Under the pieces are notes generated by a model that was given only the letters and a program-made list of their open reading frames with translations, did not search any database and was not told the origin of the DNA. A DNA stretch of 64,000 nucleotides from Poriferisodalis sp965208895 (GTDB lineage: Bacteria > Actinomycetota > Acidimicrobiia > Acidimicrobiales > Poriferisodalaceae). This document shows positions 8,587 through 17,231 of this stretch, piece by piece. The first letter of the stretch is position 1, and each line of letters starts with the position of its first letter. The translations under genes were made by a program, and so were the position numbers. The stretch is taken from positions 2,666,001 through 2,730,000 of the forward strand of contig NZ_OZ242363.1 of the NCBI RefSeq assembly GCF_965208895.1, given 5' to 3'.

Positions 8587-9749
8587 TGGGCATTCGCTTC
8601 GCTCGATGCTGGCGCATCGCGGCCGTGGCGCTCTCGGGCCTGACCGTCGCCGGCTGTGCCACGGGCCGCCTCGACGCGACCAAGCCCGCCGGCCCCAACG
8701 CCCGCGAAATCGACGGGCTCATGCGCCTGTCGGGCTGGATGGCGGTGGGCGTTGGCATCTTCGTGGCCGCGGCGGTTGCCACAATCATCGTGAAGTTCCG
8801 GGCCAAGCCCACCGACGACCCCGACGACCTGCCTCCGCAGATTCACGGAAACCGCAAAGCTGAGCTCACCTGGACGCTTATTCCGACGATCATGCTGGTC
8901 GGCCTGACGGCCTACACGTTGCCGGTGGTGTTCGATCTTGCCAAAGAAGGCAGCGGACGCACCATCAAGGTCGAGGGTCAGCAGTGGTGGTGGCAGTTCA
9001 GCTACGACCTCGACGACGACGGGCAATTCGACGACATCGTCACGGCGAATGACCTGGTGATCCCGACCGGCGAAGAGGTCAACCTTGAGCTCCACTCGAG
9101 AGATGTCATCCACTCGTTCTGGATCCCTCAACTCAACGGCAAGCGCGACGTTGTACCCGGCCGCGTTCACGATTGGCGTATCAGCTCCGACGAACCGGGC
9201 GTCTTCTATGGCGAGTGCGTGGAGTTCTGCGGCCTGAGCCACGCCAACATGCAGATGCGAACCATTGCGCTCGCGCCTGAAGACTTCGAGCGCTGGAAGC
9301 AAGACCAGCTCGACGGGCAGGCGGCAGCGCAGGCGGCCCTCGCAGAAGGATCGGCCGTAGCTGCCGGTGCAGCGCTGTTCGAGACCCACTGCATCAGCTG
9401 CCACGTCGTCGACGGAACGTACGAGAGCGCGGCGGGGGGCAATGCGAACCTCCTCGCAGGCGTCGCACCGAATCTCACCAACCTCATGAGCCGCACGGCC
9501 TTTGCCGGAGCGCTGTATGAGACCTACCTGCAAGGACCCGACGGTGAGTACCTGCGAGATTCCAACGGCAACCTCGTCCTCAACATCGCAGAAATGCGTG
9601 AGTGGGTGCGCAACGCGCCCGACATGAAGCCGGCTCGTGCCGACAACCAGCAGGGCATGCTGGACTTCTCGGAGGTCTTGACCGATCAGGATCTCGACCA
9701 TCTCATGGCCTATTTGAAGACCCTCGGCAGCCCGCCGGTGCTGCCCTGA
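8586..9749 (+). CDS. ctaC: Cytochrome c oxidase subunit II with fused cytochrome c domain (caa3 type)
   Basis: CtaC takes electrons from cytochrome c and passes them through CuA to subunit I. The 387-residue protein begins with a lipoprotein signal (LTVAGC, Cys24), then two membrane helices (about 46-70 and 95-117). The cupredoxin domain carries the CuA ligands H176, C211, C215, H219 and M222 in GECVEFCGLSHANMQM, preceded by the aromatic GQQWWWQFSY. A C-terminal cytochrome c domain has the haem site C269-I-S-C-H273 and a likely axial Met at 347 (PDMKPA). This makes the enzyme caa3-type. The ATG overlaps the previous stop (TGATG). A GTG one codon earlier is less likely. Confidence 0.96.
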   Translation: MGIRFARCWRIAAVALSGLTVAGCATGRLDATKPAGPNAREIDGLMRLSGWMAVGVGIFVAAAVATIIVKFRAKPTDDPDDLPPQIHGNRKAELTWTLIPTIMLVGLTAYTLPVVFDLAKEGSGRTIKVEGQQWWWQFSYDLDDDGQFDDIVTANDLVIPTGEEVNLELHSRDVIHSFWIPQLNGKRDVVPGRVHDWRISSDEPGVFYGECVEFCGLSHANMQMRTIALAPEDFERWKQDQLDGQAAAQAALAEGSAVAAGAALFETHCISCHVVDGTYESAAGGNANLLAGVAPNLTNLMSRTAFAGALYETYLQGPDGEYLRDSNGNLVLNIAEMREWVRNAPDMKPARADNQQGMLDFSEVLTDQDLDHLMAYLKTLGSPPVLP

Positions 9750-9784
9750 TGAGCACTGGCGCACGGGCCTAGGAGGACGACCTG

Positions 9785-11866
9785 ATGGCAATCATCACCG
9801 ATCAGCCGGACAGCGCTGGGCCGAGCACCGAGCTCGAGGTGGCTGACGGCAACCCTGATCACGACGACGCGCCCCGTACTGGCGTCTTTGCCCGCCCCAC
9901 GCACGCGACGGGCTGGCGCGAGTGGCTCTTCACGGTGGACCACAAGAAGATCGGGATCATGTACGGCGCTGCTGCGCTGTTCTGGTTCCTCGTGGGCGGC
10001 ATCGAGATCGGATTGGTGCGCCTGCAGCTGTGGGCGCCCGACGGCGAGGTGCTGAGCGCCGACGCGTACAACCAGCTCTTCACGATGCACGGCGTCACGA
10101 TGGTCTTCCTGGTGATCATGCCGCTGGCGAATGCGTTCGCGAACTATCTCGTGCCGTTGCAGATCGGCGCCCGGGACGTGGCTTTCCCGCGCATGAACGC
10201 GCTGGGATTGTGGATCTTCGTCTTCGGCGGCATCTTCTTGAACCTGAGCTGGTTCCTGGGCGGCGGCGCTGACGGAGGCTGGTTCGCCTACGCACCCAAC
10301 ACCGGGCTCGCATTCAGCCCCGGCAACGGCATGGATTTCTACGCCTTGGGCCTGCAGATCGCCGGCATCGCCTCGCTGCTGGGCGCGTTGAATCTGCTCG
10401 TGACCATCATCAACATGCGTTGCCCGGGCATGACGCTGCTGCGAATGCCGGTCTTCACGTGGATGATCCTGGTAGTGCAGTTCCTGCTGGTGTTCGCGCT
10501 GCCGGTCATCACCGTGGCGCTGGTGCTGCTGACCTTCGACCGCACCTTCGAGTCGAATTTCTTCGACGTAGCCGCGGGTGCCGACCCGTTGCTGTGGCAG
10601 CACCTGTTCTGGATATTCGGCCACCCTGAGGTGTACATCTTGATCCTGCCGGCGTTCGGCGTCGTTTCTGAGACGCTGCCGGTGTTCAGCCGCAAACCCC
10701 TGTTCGGGTACCCGATCGTGGTGCTGTCGGGCGCTGCGATCGGCTTCATGGGCTGGGGCGTGTGGGCCCACCACATGTTCACCGCCGGCATGGGGCCGGT
10801 GTCAGTGGCGGCGTTCTCGGCGACGACCATGTTCATTGCGGTGCCCACAGGCGTGAAGATCCTGAACTGGATCGCGACCATGTGGGCGGGCAAGGTCCGC
10901 TTCACGGTGCCGATGATGTTCTCGGTGTCGCTGGTCTCGATGTTCACCATCGGCGGCCTGTCAGGCGTCATGCATGCCATCGCGCCCGCGGACACGCAGC
11001 AGACCGACACGTACTTCATCGTGGCGCACTTCCACTACGTGCTCGTCGGCGGCGCCCTGATGGGCATGTTCGCCGGCATCTACTACTGGTGGCCCAAAGC
11101 CTTCGGCTATCACCTGAATGAACGGCTCGGCCGCTGGCATTTCTGGCTCATGCTCTTGGGCTTCAACGTCACGTTCGGGCCGATGCACATCGTGGGCTTG
11201 CAGGGCATGGCGCGGCGTCACAGCGTGTACGGCGAATTCGACGGCTTCGAGTTCTGGAACAAGATCGCCACGATCGGCTACTTCTTCATGTTCATCGCCA
11301 TGACGATCCTGGCGGTCAACATGTTCCGGACGTGGGGCCGATATCGCCGGGGCCTCGAGCCGCAGGCCGAAGCAGACCCGTGGGACGGCCGCACCTTGGA
11401 GTGGGCGATTCCCTCGCCGGCGCCCGAGCACAACTTCGACTACGTGCCGGTGGTGACCGACGTCGACGACTTCTGGCACAAGAAATACCAGCCCGACGAG
11501 ACCGGCAAGCTGCGGCGCATTGCCGACGGCAACGACATCGCCCAGCGCGGCGACCAGCACCCCCACCTGCCATCGCCGTCGTACTGGCCGATCGTGCTCG
11601 CAGCAGGCCTGCCGCTGATCGGGTTCGGGCTGATCTACAACCTGTGGATCGCCGGCATCGGACTGTTGCTGCTGGTCGGCTCGATGTTCGGCTGGACGCT
11701 CGAGCCGGCAACCGATCCCGACGCGGGCCACGGTCACGGTCACGATGACCATGGCCACGATGACGGGGGCCACGGCGACGATCATGACGGCGGGCCCAAC
11801 GGCCACGACGACGGCAACGGCGTGTTGACTTCCAGCACTGTGAACGGGGAGACCGCCGGTGACTGA
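9785..11866 (+). CDS. ctaD: Cytochrome c oxidase subunit I (catalytic)
   Basis: This is the catalytic subunit that reduces O2 to water and pumps protons. The 693-residue protein keeps every key residue: haem a ligand H102 (FTMHG), the CuB site H280 and cross-linked Y284 (GHPEVY), the His pair H329-H330 (WAHHMF), and H415/H417 (VAHFHYVL) for haems a3 and a. After the 12-helix core, residues from about 600 form an added membrane segment (PSPSYWPIVLAAG) like the free subunit IV-like protein at 7804. The extreme C-terminus is His/Asp/Gly-rich (GHGHGHDDHGHDD), possibly copper-binding. AGGAGG at 9771-9776 supports the ATG at 9785. It overlaps ctaE by 8 bases. Confidence 0.97.
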   Translation: MAIITDQPDSAGPSTELEVADGNPDHDDAPRTGVFARPTHATGWREWLFTVDHKKIGIMYGAAALFWFLVGGIEIGLVRLQLWAPDGEVLSADAYNQLFTMHGVTMVFLVIMPLANAFANYLVPLQIGARDVAFPRMNALGLWIFVFGGIFLNLSWFLGGGADGGWFAYAPNTGLAFSPGNGMDFYALGLQIAGIASLLGALNLLVTIINMRCPGMTLLRMPVFTWMILVVQFLLVFALPVITVALVLLTFDRTFESNFFDVAAGADPLLWQHLFWIFGHPEVYILILPAFGVVSETLPVFSRKPLFGYPIVVLSGAAIGFMGWGVWAHHMFTAGMGPVSVAAFSATTMFIAVPTGVKILNWIATMWAGKVRFTVPMMFSVSLVSMFTIGGLSGVMHAIAPADTQQTDTYFIVAHFHYVLVGGALMGMFAGIYYWWPKAFGYHLNERLGRWHFWLMLLGFNVTFGPMHIVGLQGMARRHSVYGEFDGFEFWNKIATIGYFFMFIAMTILAVNMFRTWGRYRRGLEPQAEADPWDGRTLEWAIPSPAPEHNFDYVPVVTDVDDFWHKKYQPDETGKLRRIADGNDIAQRGDQHPHLPSPSYWPIVLAAGLPLIGFGLIYNLWIAGIGLLLLVGSMFGWTLEPATDPDAGHGHGHDDHGHDDGGHGDDHDGGPNGHDDGNGVLTSSTVNGETAGD

Positions 11867-12539
11867 TACCCCGACGGCCTCCAGCACAGCCGCCGCCGAG
11901 CCGGTCGAGGGCGACGAGCCGCCGGCCGCGTATCCACGCACGGAGTGGGACGACTACGAGATCGTTCCGCCCACGACGAATCTGTCGAATGAGAAGATGA
12001 CGATGTGGGCCTTCCTGGGCTCAGATTGCCTGCTCTTCGGAGCGCTGATCTCGACCTACCTGCTGCTGCGCAACCGTCAACCGCTGTCGGGCGAGGAGTC
12101 GCTGAGAGCGGCCGATCTGTTCGACATCCCGTTCACCTCGGTGAGCTCGTTCGTGCTGCTGATGAGCTCGCTCACCATGGTGCTGGCCGTGTCGGCGATC
12201 TCCCGTGGCGAGATGGAGCGCTGCAAGCTGTGGCTGTTGACCACCGCTGCCCAGGGCGTCGTGTTCATCGCCGGGCAGGTGTACGAGTTCACGAGCTTCT
12301 ACCGCGAAGGCCTCGGCTACACCGTCAGCATCTCGTCGTCGGCGTTCTACACCTTGACCGGCTTCCACGGCGTCCACGTGTCGCTGGGCATCATCATGTT
12401 GGTCACGCTGTGGGCGATGGTGAATCGAGGGATCATCGGCCCTGAGCGTGCCGAGACCGTCGAGATCATCGGCCTGTACTGGCACTTCGTGGACGTCGTC
12501 TGGATCGTGATCTTCGCGGTCGTGTACCTGATTCCGTAG
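11859..12539 (+). CDS. ctaE: Cytochrome c oxidase subunit III
   Basis: Subunit III stabilises the catalytic subunit and may guide oxygen to it. The 226-residue protein has about five helices. It shows NEKMTMWAFLGSDCLLFG near the start, a QVYEFTSFYREG segment, then FYTLTGFHGVHVSLGIIML, and ends in GLYWHFVDVVWIVIFAVVYL. These are hallmark segments of the five-helix actinobacterial CtaE. The GTG start lies inside the end of ctaD (8-base overlap), indicating translational coupling. Confidence 0.96.
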   Translation: MTDTPTASSTAAAEPVEGDEPPAAYPRTEWDDYEIVPPTTNLSNEKMTMWAFLGSDCLLFGALISTYLLLRNRQPLSGEESLRAADLFDIPFTSVSSFVLLMSSLTMVLAVSAISRGEMERCKLWLLTTAAQGVVFIAGQVYEFTSFYREGLGYTVSISSSAFYTLTGFHGVHVSLGIIMLVTLWAMVNRGIIGPERAETVEIIGLYWHFVDVVWIVIFAVVYLIP

Positions 12540-12549
12540 GGGGAGATCG

Positions 12550-12924
12550 ATGAGCACCGCCACCGAGACCACCCCCGAAGAGGTTCACGACGCGCACGAC
12601 GACCACGGCCACGGCCACGGCCTGAGCGATTTCGGCTACATCAAGGTCGCGCTGCTGCTGGCGGTGCTCACTGCGGCCGAGGTGATGACGTACTTCGTCG
12701 ATGTCGGACCGGTCGAAGTGCCTGGGCTGCTGATTCTGATGGTGGTGAAGTTCTGGATCGTCGTTGCGTACTTCATGCACCTTCGTTTCGACAACAAGCT
12801 CTTCACGTGGCTATTCGTCGGTGGCTTGGTGCTCGCCATCGCTGTGTACGCGGCGTTCGCAACATCGATGGTCTTCTGGACCGACCCCGCAGGCTGCGAC
12901 CTCAGCCCCAACCCAAGCTGCTGA
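12550..12924 (+). CDS. ctaF: Cytochrome c oxidase subunit IV (prokaryotic COX4 type)
   Basis: The 124-residue protein has three predicted helices and the prokaryotic COX4 signature VVKFWIVVAYFMHLRFDNKL. Its N-terminus is His/Asp-rich (DAHDDHGHGHGLSD), like the tails of CtaD and the subunit IV-like protein, so acidic His-rich ends recur across this cluster. GGGGGAG precedes the ATG at a normal distance, and the gene follows ctaE by 10 bases. It appears to be the last gene of the oxidase operon. Confidence 0.92.
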   Translation: MSTATETTPEEVHDAHDDHGHGHGLSDFGYIKVALLLAVLTAAEVMTYFVDVGPVEVPGLLILMVVKFWIVVAYFMHLRFDNKLFTWLFVGGLVLAIAVYAAFATSMVFWTDPAGCDLSPNPSC

Positions 12925-12933
12925 TCCGCGCAG

Positions 12934-12947
12934 CGTGCCGCGGCACG
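12934..12947. repeat. 14-bp perfect palindrome after ctaF
   Basis: CGTGCCGCGGCACG starts 10 bases after the ctaF stop. It could form part of a transcription-end hairpin, but there is no T-run, so terminator function is only possible. Confidence 0.35.
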
Positions 12948-13036
12948 TCGGTGAATCTGCCCGTCAGCCGCTGGTGAGGTACTCGACGCCGAGAACCCGC
13001 TGCAAATTACGGGGCCAGCCACACAAGTAACCCGCT

Positions 13037-15046
13037 ATGCCTAAGCTCGCATGCATGCGACGTGTGCTTTGGATCGTGGTGGTCGTTACGGCGGCAGCTT
13101 GGACGCTGCCAAGTTGCGCGACGGCCGGCGCTGCGGAATCGCCCGCTGATGTCGCCATCGAGCGCTACGGAGGCAGTGACCGGTACGCCACGTCGTTGCT
13201 CATCGCCGAGGCAGTGGCCGCAGAGGCGGGAGGCACGCTCGACCAAGTGGTCTTGGTCTCAGGCCGAAACTGGACCGACGCAGTCGTTGCGGCTCCGCTG
13301 GCAGGACATCTGGGAGCAGCGGTGCTGGCAACGCCGCCCGGCGAACTGCGCGCCGATGCGGCCGCGTTCCTGGAGCGAACCGGCGTCTCGACGGTGCAGC
13401 TCATCGGCGCGAACAGCGACACCGACGGCGTCGGCCCCACAGTCATCTCGGGCCTCAACAGGCTGGGAATCACGACCGTCCGGACTTCGCACAGTGACCA
13501 GTACACGACCGCCGCACTCGTCGCCGCAGTCATCGGTACGCCTGGCGACATGGGAAGCCTCGGCTCGACTGCGGTAGTGGCCAGCGGTGAAGTGTTCGCC
13601 GACGCTCTCGTCGCGGGGGCATTTGCTGCCCGTGGGAAGCATCCGGTGCTGTTGACACCAGATGACGAATTGCACGACAGCGCCGCCGAATATCTCAGAG
13701 ATCTGCAGGTCGACCATGTCGTGCTGATGGGTGGTACCGCGGCGCTCAGCCGAGGCGTCGAAGTATCCATTCGGGCGCTCGGCATCGAGGTCACCCGACT
13801 CGCCGGCACGACTCGGTACGACACTGCGGTCAAGGCTGCCGAGCTGACGACGGGCCGCTACAGCAGCGATTGCTTCAGCACTCGTCGTGCTGGCCTCGCT
13901 CGCGCTCGTGTGCCATTTGATTCGTTCAGCGCCGGACCGCTGCTGGCCCGCCTCTGCGCGCCTCTGCTGCTCGCGGACCCCAAAGCCATCCCCGACGACA
14001 CAGCCGCCTACCTCGACGGTGTCCGTCGCTCCGTCCAAGATGGTGACGTCAGGGTGACCGTGTTCGGCGGAGAGGCGGCAGTCTCACAAGCCGCTATCGA
14101 GGCGTACTTGACCCGAAACGGCGCATCAGCACCCGAACAATCTGAGGATGTAGCCAACCGCTGCGGCGGGAATGCCACGGATCCGCCCCGTGCAGTAATA
14201 GCCGGAAGAACCAGCATCGCCCGGGATCCGGCTTGGTCGCCAGATTGCCGGCAGATCGCATTTTCGTCTGGAGGTTCGGTGTATGTGGCAGACCGTGACG
14301 GTTCGAACCCTCGGAGCGTGTTCGGTATTCCGACGGTGTCCGCCGTTGAACCGGATTGGTCGCCCGACGGCACCATGATTGCCCTCGTCGCGTCGCGGTA
14401 CGAAAGTTCAGCGGGCCACTTCTTTCGCCGGAGTCACATTTTCACTGTGGGCTCAGACGGCACCGGTATGACGCAATTGACCAGCGGCGCCGTCGAGGAC
14501 TACGGGCCATCGTGGTCGCCGGATGGGCGCGAGCTGGTATTCGGTCGCCAGATATGGACCGAGGAGTCTGCGGAAGGCAGACGCGGCCAGCAGTGGTTCA
14601 TCGCGTCTATCGATGCGGATGGCGAGAACCTCTCGGAAATCACTCGGGGCCCATATAGCGAAACCAACCCATCGTGGTCGCCGGACGGCTCCCGGATTGC
14701 CGTGGAGTGGAACGGACGGTTGGCTGTGATGAATCCCGATGGCACCGATGTCGAGCCATTGCCGGTGGATTATGAACTCAACAGTTGGAGCGGGCCGTCA
14801 TGGTCACCTGACGGCACGCAGCTGGCGTTCAGCGTCTTCGAAGAACGAGATGGTATCCCGATTTCAGGCGAGTCGAACATTGCCGTCTTCGATTTTCGCA
14901 CCAAGCAGGTGAGGGAAATCACCGACTTGGAAGGCGATGAGATCAACCCTGACTGGTCACCCGATGGACAGCTGATTCTGTTTAACACTTTCGAGATGGG
15001 CTATGCCTACAGCCGGATATTCGTCACGGGTGCTGGCGGCACATGA
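13037..15046 (+). CDS. CWB2 cell-wall-binding repeat and PD40 beta-propeller protein, probable lipoprotein
   Basis: The 669-residue protein has an N-terminal hydrophobic segment with a lipobox-like TLPSC (Cys27), so it is probably exported and lipid-anchored. Residues about 37-350 form three CWB2-type repeats, starting at ERYGGSDRYATS, with VVLVSGRNWTDAV and VVLMGGTAALS marks; CWB2 repeats bind cell-wall polymers in Gram-positive bacteria. Residues about 390-669 carry six TolB/PD40-type blades marked by WSPD (for example PSWSPDGTQLAF), a beta-propeller fold. The join of a wall-binding triad to a propeller suggests a surface scaffold or sensor. ATG 13055 is an alternative start; neither has a clear ribosome binding site. 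Confidence 0.85.
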   Translation: MPKLACMRRVLWIVVVVTAAAWTLPSCATAGAAESPADVAIERYGGSDRYATSLLIAEAVAAEAGGTLDQVVLVSGRNWTDAVVAAPLAGHLGAAVLATPPGELRADAAAFLERTGVSTVQLIGANSDTDGVGPTVISGLNRLGITTVRTSHSDQYTTAALVAAVIGTPGDMGSLGSTAVVASGEVFADALVAGAFAARGKHPVLLTPDDELHDSAAEYLRDLQVDHVVLMGGTAALSRGVEVSIRALGIEVTRLAGTTRYDTAVKAAELTTGRYSSDCFSTRRAGLARARVPFDSFSAGPLLARLCAPLLLADPKAIPDDTAAYLDGVRRSVQDGDVRVTVFGGEAAVSQAAIEAYLTRNGASAPEQSEDVANRCGGNATDPPRAVIAGRTSIARDPAWSPDCRQIAFSSGGSVYVADRDGSNPRSVFGIPTVSAVEPDWSPDGTMIALVASRYESSAGHFFRRSHIFTVGSDGTGMTQLTSGAVEDYGPSWSPDGRELVFGRQIWTEESAEGRRGQQWFIASIDADGENLSEITRGPYSETNPSWSPDGSRIAVEWNGRLAVMNPDGTDVEPLPVDYELNSWSGPSWSPDGTQLAFSVFEERDGIPISGESNIAVFDFRTKQVREITDLEGDEINPDWSPDGQLILFNTFEMGYAYSRIFVTGAGGT

Positions 15047-15253
15047 CGGGTGCCCGCGACTTCGCGCCGACAGCCGAGCGTCGTTTTGGTGTGATTAAGA
15101 CCGTCGTATCGGTTCATTAGAGACCGTCGGTTTGGTCCAGTAGCGTTGGACGGGATGGGGTCGGAGTCGCGCAATGCCTATCTGCCGCGGGCAGGATCGC
15201 CGTGATCCCCGCGGCGCTCCTCACCGCCTGAGTGACGGCACTGCGCGGCGGCG
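15047..15253. other. Convergent intergenic region
   Basis: The space between two convergent genes has a GACCGTCG direct repeat (about 15100 and 15122) and a 16-codon open frame from the ATG at 15154. This looks like leftover mobile-element sequence, but I cannot assign it. No clear terminator is visible. Confidence 0.35.
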
Positions 15254-17128
15254 CTACGCGGTCCCGGGCGGGGGGAGGTCGAGGGCTGCTGCGGTGTAGT
15301 CGCCGTGGGGGCCGTCGTGGCTGAACACGTACGCGTTGGTGCGGTTTGCGTCGCCTGCTACCGCGATGACGAACTTCGCGGGCGCCGAGACGATCGGCAC
15401 CAGGCGGTCAGGATCGTTAGAGGTCGCAAACTCGGGCGGCAGATTGCCGTCGGCGACGACATCGCTCAGTCGTGGCCGGCCTGGCACCAGATTGGTCCAA
15501 GCACCGATGAGCTTCTCGAAACGCCACGCTGGGATGCGAGCGTGTTCGAACAGCGCGCCGGCCAGGTCTGCCTTCGACCACCCGGCCGCAGCGCAGGTGC
15601 GTGCCAGGATCGGTGACAGCACCAGCAGCGGCCGGTAGTGCAGCTGCCCGAGGCCGTACAGGTGCACGAGATCCCAGCCGGTGATGCGCGCCAGGCCGTC
15701 GGCGAGGTAGGGCACGATCTCGTCGGGGGTCGAGCCGAACACGCTGCCGACGATCGCGCCGCTGTTGAAGCGGGCCATGGTCAGCACGTCGTCGTCGGGG
15801 CCGAAGCCGAACTCGGCGCCGACGGGTTCCCAACCGATGTCCGCGAGCGCAGCAGCGTCCTCGCACAGCACCACACGGAACGAGTTCCCGAAGGTGGACT
15901 TGTCGTGCTCGGCGGTGGTGAAGCCGAACACGTTGCGCTGATAGAGCCGCAGCCAGCGTCCGACGCTGGTGTTGGCACGCACGCCGTCGCGCAGCGCCCC
16001 GACGCCGGAGTTGAAGCCGAGCTTCGCCGCCTGCGGACCGTCGAGGATCATCAGCGCATCGGCGCCCGTGGTGTTGCCCGAGTGCTCGACGCCGTAGTGC
16101 GGATCTGCCAAGATGCGCGCGGCGGCGAGCAGTACCGGCAGGTGGCGCGGCTCGCAGCCGGCCATCACGGCGTTGGTCGCCACCGACCACACGGTCATGT
16201 CGCGGCCGGTGGTGCGAGCCAGGCCCAGCGATTGCTGCGGGTCCAAGCCGGAACCGTCCAGGAATGCCTCGACGCGGTCGCGTGTCGGGGGGATGATCGG
16301 CAGGCCATCAGACCAGCCGCGCTCTGCGAAGGTGTCGTTGATCTCGTCGATCGACCCGCTCGCCACCGTGTCCAATGGGTCTGGGTCGGCGGCATTCGAG
16401 CGTGCCTGGTCTGGGTCGGCGGGGTTCATGCGAACGGTGCCCGGTCCACCTTGGGGTCGACCGGTGTTGTCGGTGCTGACGCCCGCGACCGCACCGGTCG
16501 CGCTGCTGCCGCCGGTCGTGCTGCTGCCGCCGGTCGTGCTGCTGCCGCCGGTTGCCGCCTCCGTCAACCCGGCGATTACGGCGTCGACGGTGTGGTCGAC
16601 GAAGTTGCGTTCCATCTCGGCGGCCGACTGGGCATCGACGTGGCCCACGGTGACCGCCAACTGCAGACCGTCGAAGCCGTGTCCGCGGGCGGTCGCGACG
16701 GCCTGGCCGTCGAAGCTCTCGCACACGATCGAGACCGACGGCACCCCTGCGGCCTCGGCTGCCACTGCTGCCCGCGCCACGGCGGGCGTGCAGCTGCCTC
16801 AGCAGCCCATGCCCGACACCACCGCGTCCACACCTCGTGAGCGCAGCGATTCAGGCAGGCGGTCGATCATCTCGGCTTCGTCGCCGCCGTGGGTGTTGCC
16901 GAAAGCTTCGTAGCCGACGAAGGTCACATCGCGATACCGGGCAGCGAGTTCGCGCTCGAGCACCGGGAACAGTTCGTCGCCCCGGAACAGGTAGTCCCAC
17001 AGGAAGCCGATCCGCTTGCCTGACAGCGTGTCGAGCCGCGGCGCGAGCGCTCGCTGTTCGATACCCGACGGCGCCCCGGGCCAGACAACGTCATAGGCGG
17101 GTTCGCCGCCTGAATCAATGGCAGTCAT
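15254..17128 (-). CDS. UGSC-family selenoprotein (Sec110 encoded by in-frame UGA)
   Basis: Two open frames on the minus strand, ending at 16799 and starting at 16780, are in the same phase and separated only by one TGA (16799-16801). Read through as selenocysteine, the junction is SGMGC-U-GSCTP, the UGSC motif of a known (seleno)protein family. The full product is 624 residues from the ATG at 17128, with Sec at 110. Residues about 30-190 form the UGSC domain (GKRIGFLWDYLFRGDELFP upstream, VPSVSIVCESF downstream). A flexible GGSSTT linker and a large C-terminal domain (GWSDGLPIIPPTRDRVEAFL onward) follow. The function is not established; a C-U-x-x-C cluster points to thiol redox chemistry. Protein similarity continues smoothly through the TGA, which argues against a pseudogene. 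Confidence 0.88.
16503..16552 (-). repeat. 18-bp tandem repeat (about three copies) coding a GGSSTT linker
   Basis: The unit CTGCTGCCGCCGGTCGTG on the plus strand occurs at 16503 and 16521, with a partial third copy at 16539. On the coding strand it gives Gly-Gly-Ser-Ser-Thr-Thr repeats, a flexible linker between the UGSC domain and the C-terminal domain. Linker length may vary between strains by slippage. Confidence 0.8.
16764..16801 (-). promoter_or_regulatory. Selenocysteine UGA and predicted bacterial SECIS hairpin
   Basis: Directly after the UGA (16799-16801) the mRNA can form a hairpin. A lower stem of five pairs (16794-16790 with 16768-16764), a small internal bulge, and an upper stem GCCCGC/GCGGGC of six pairs enclose the six-base loop CGUGGC (16781-16776). 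The loop begins 17 bases after the UGA and has G at its second position followed by U. This fits the general bacterial SECIS pattern. Folding was done by eye. Confidence 0.7.
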
Positions 17129-17231
17129 AGGTCTTGGTGAGGGGCCGGTTGGTGAGGGGCCGGTTCGGTGTCCGCATGGCGAAATCCTACGAGACAGCGG
17201 AATGTCAGAATTTGACGGCGCCAGCTCGATA

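Noticed and set aside
15154..15204. Short frame after a GACCGTCG repeat that resembles the start of a mobile-element gene
   Set aside because: Only 16 codons and no family match I can name; noted under the intergenic region but not called.
16799..16801. TGA as a disabling stop mutation in the gene at 15254-17128
   Set aside because: Both sides stay in the same frame with intact family motifs, the flanks form the UGSC motif, and a SECIS-like hairpin follows. Selenocysteine is the better reading.
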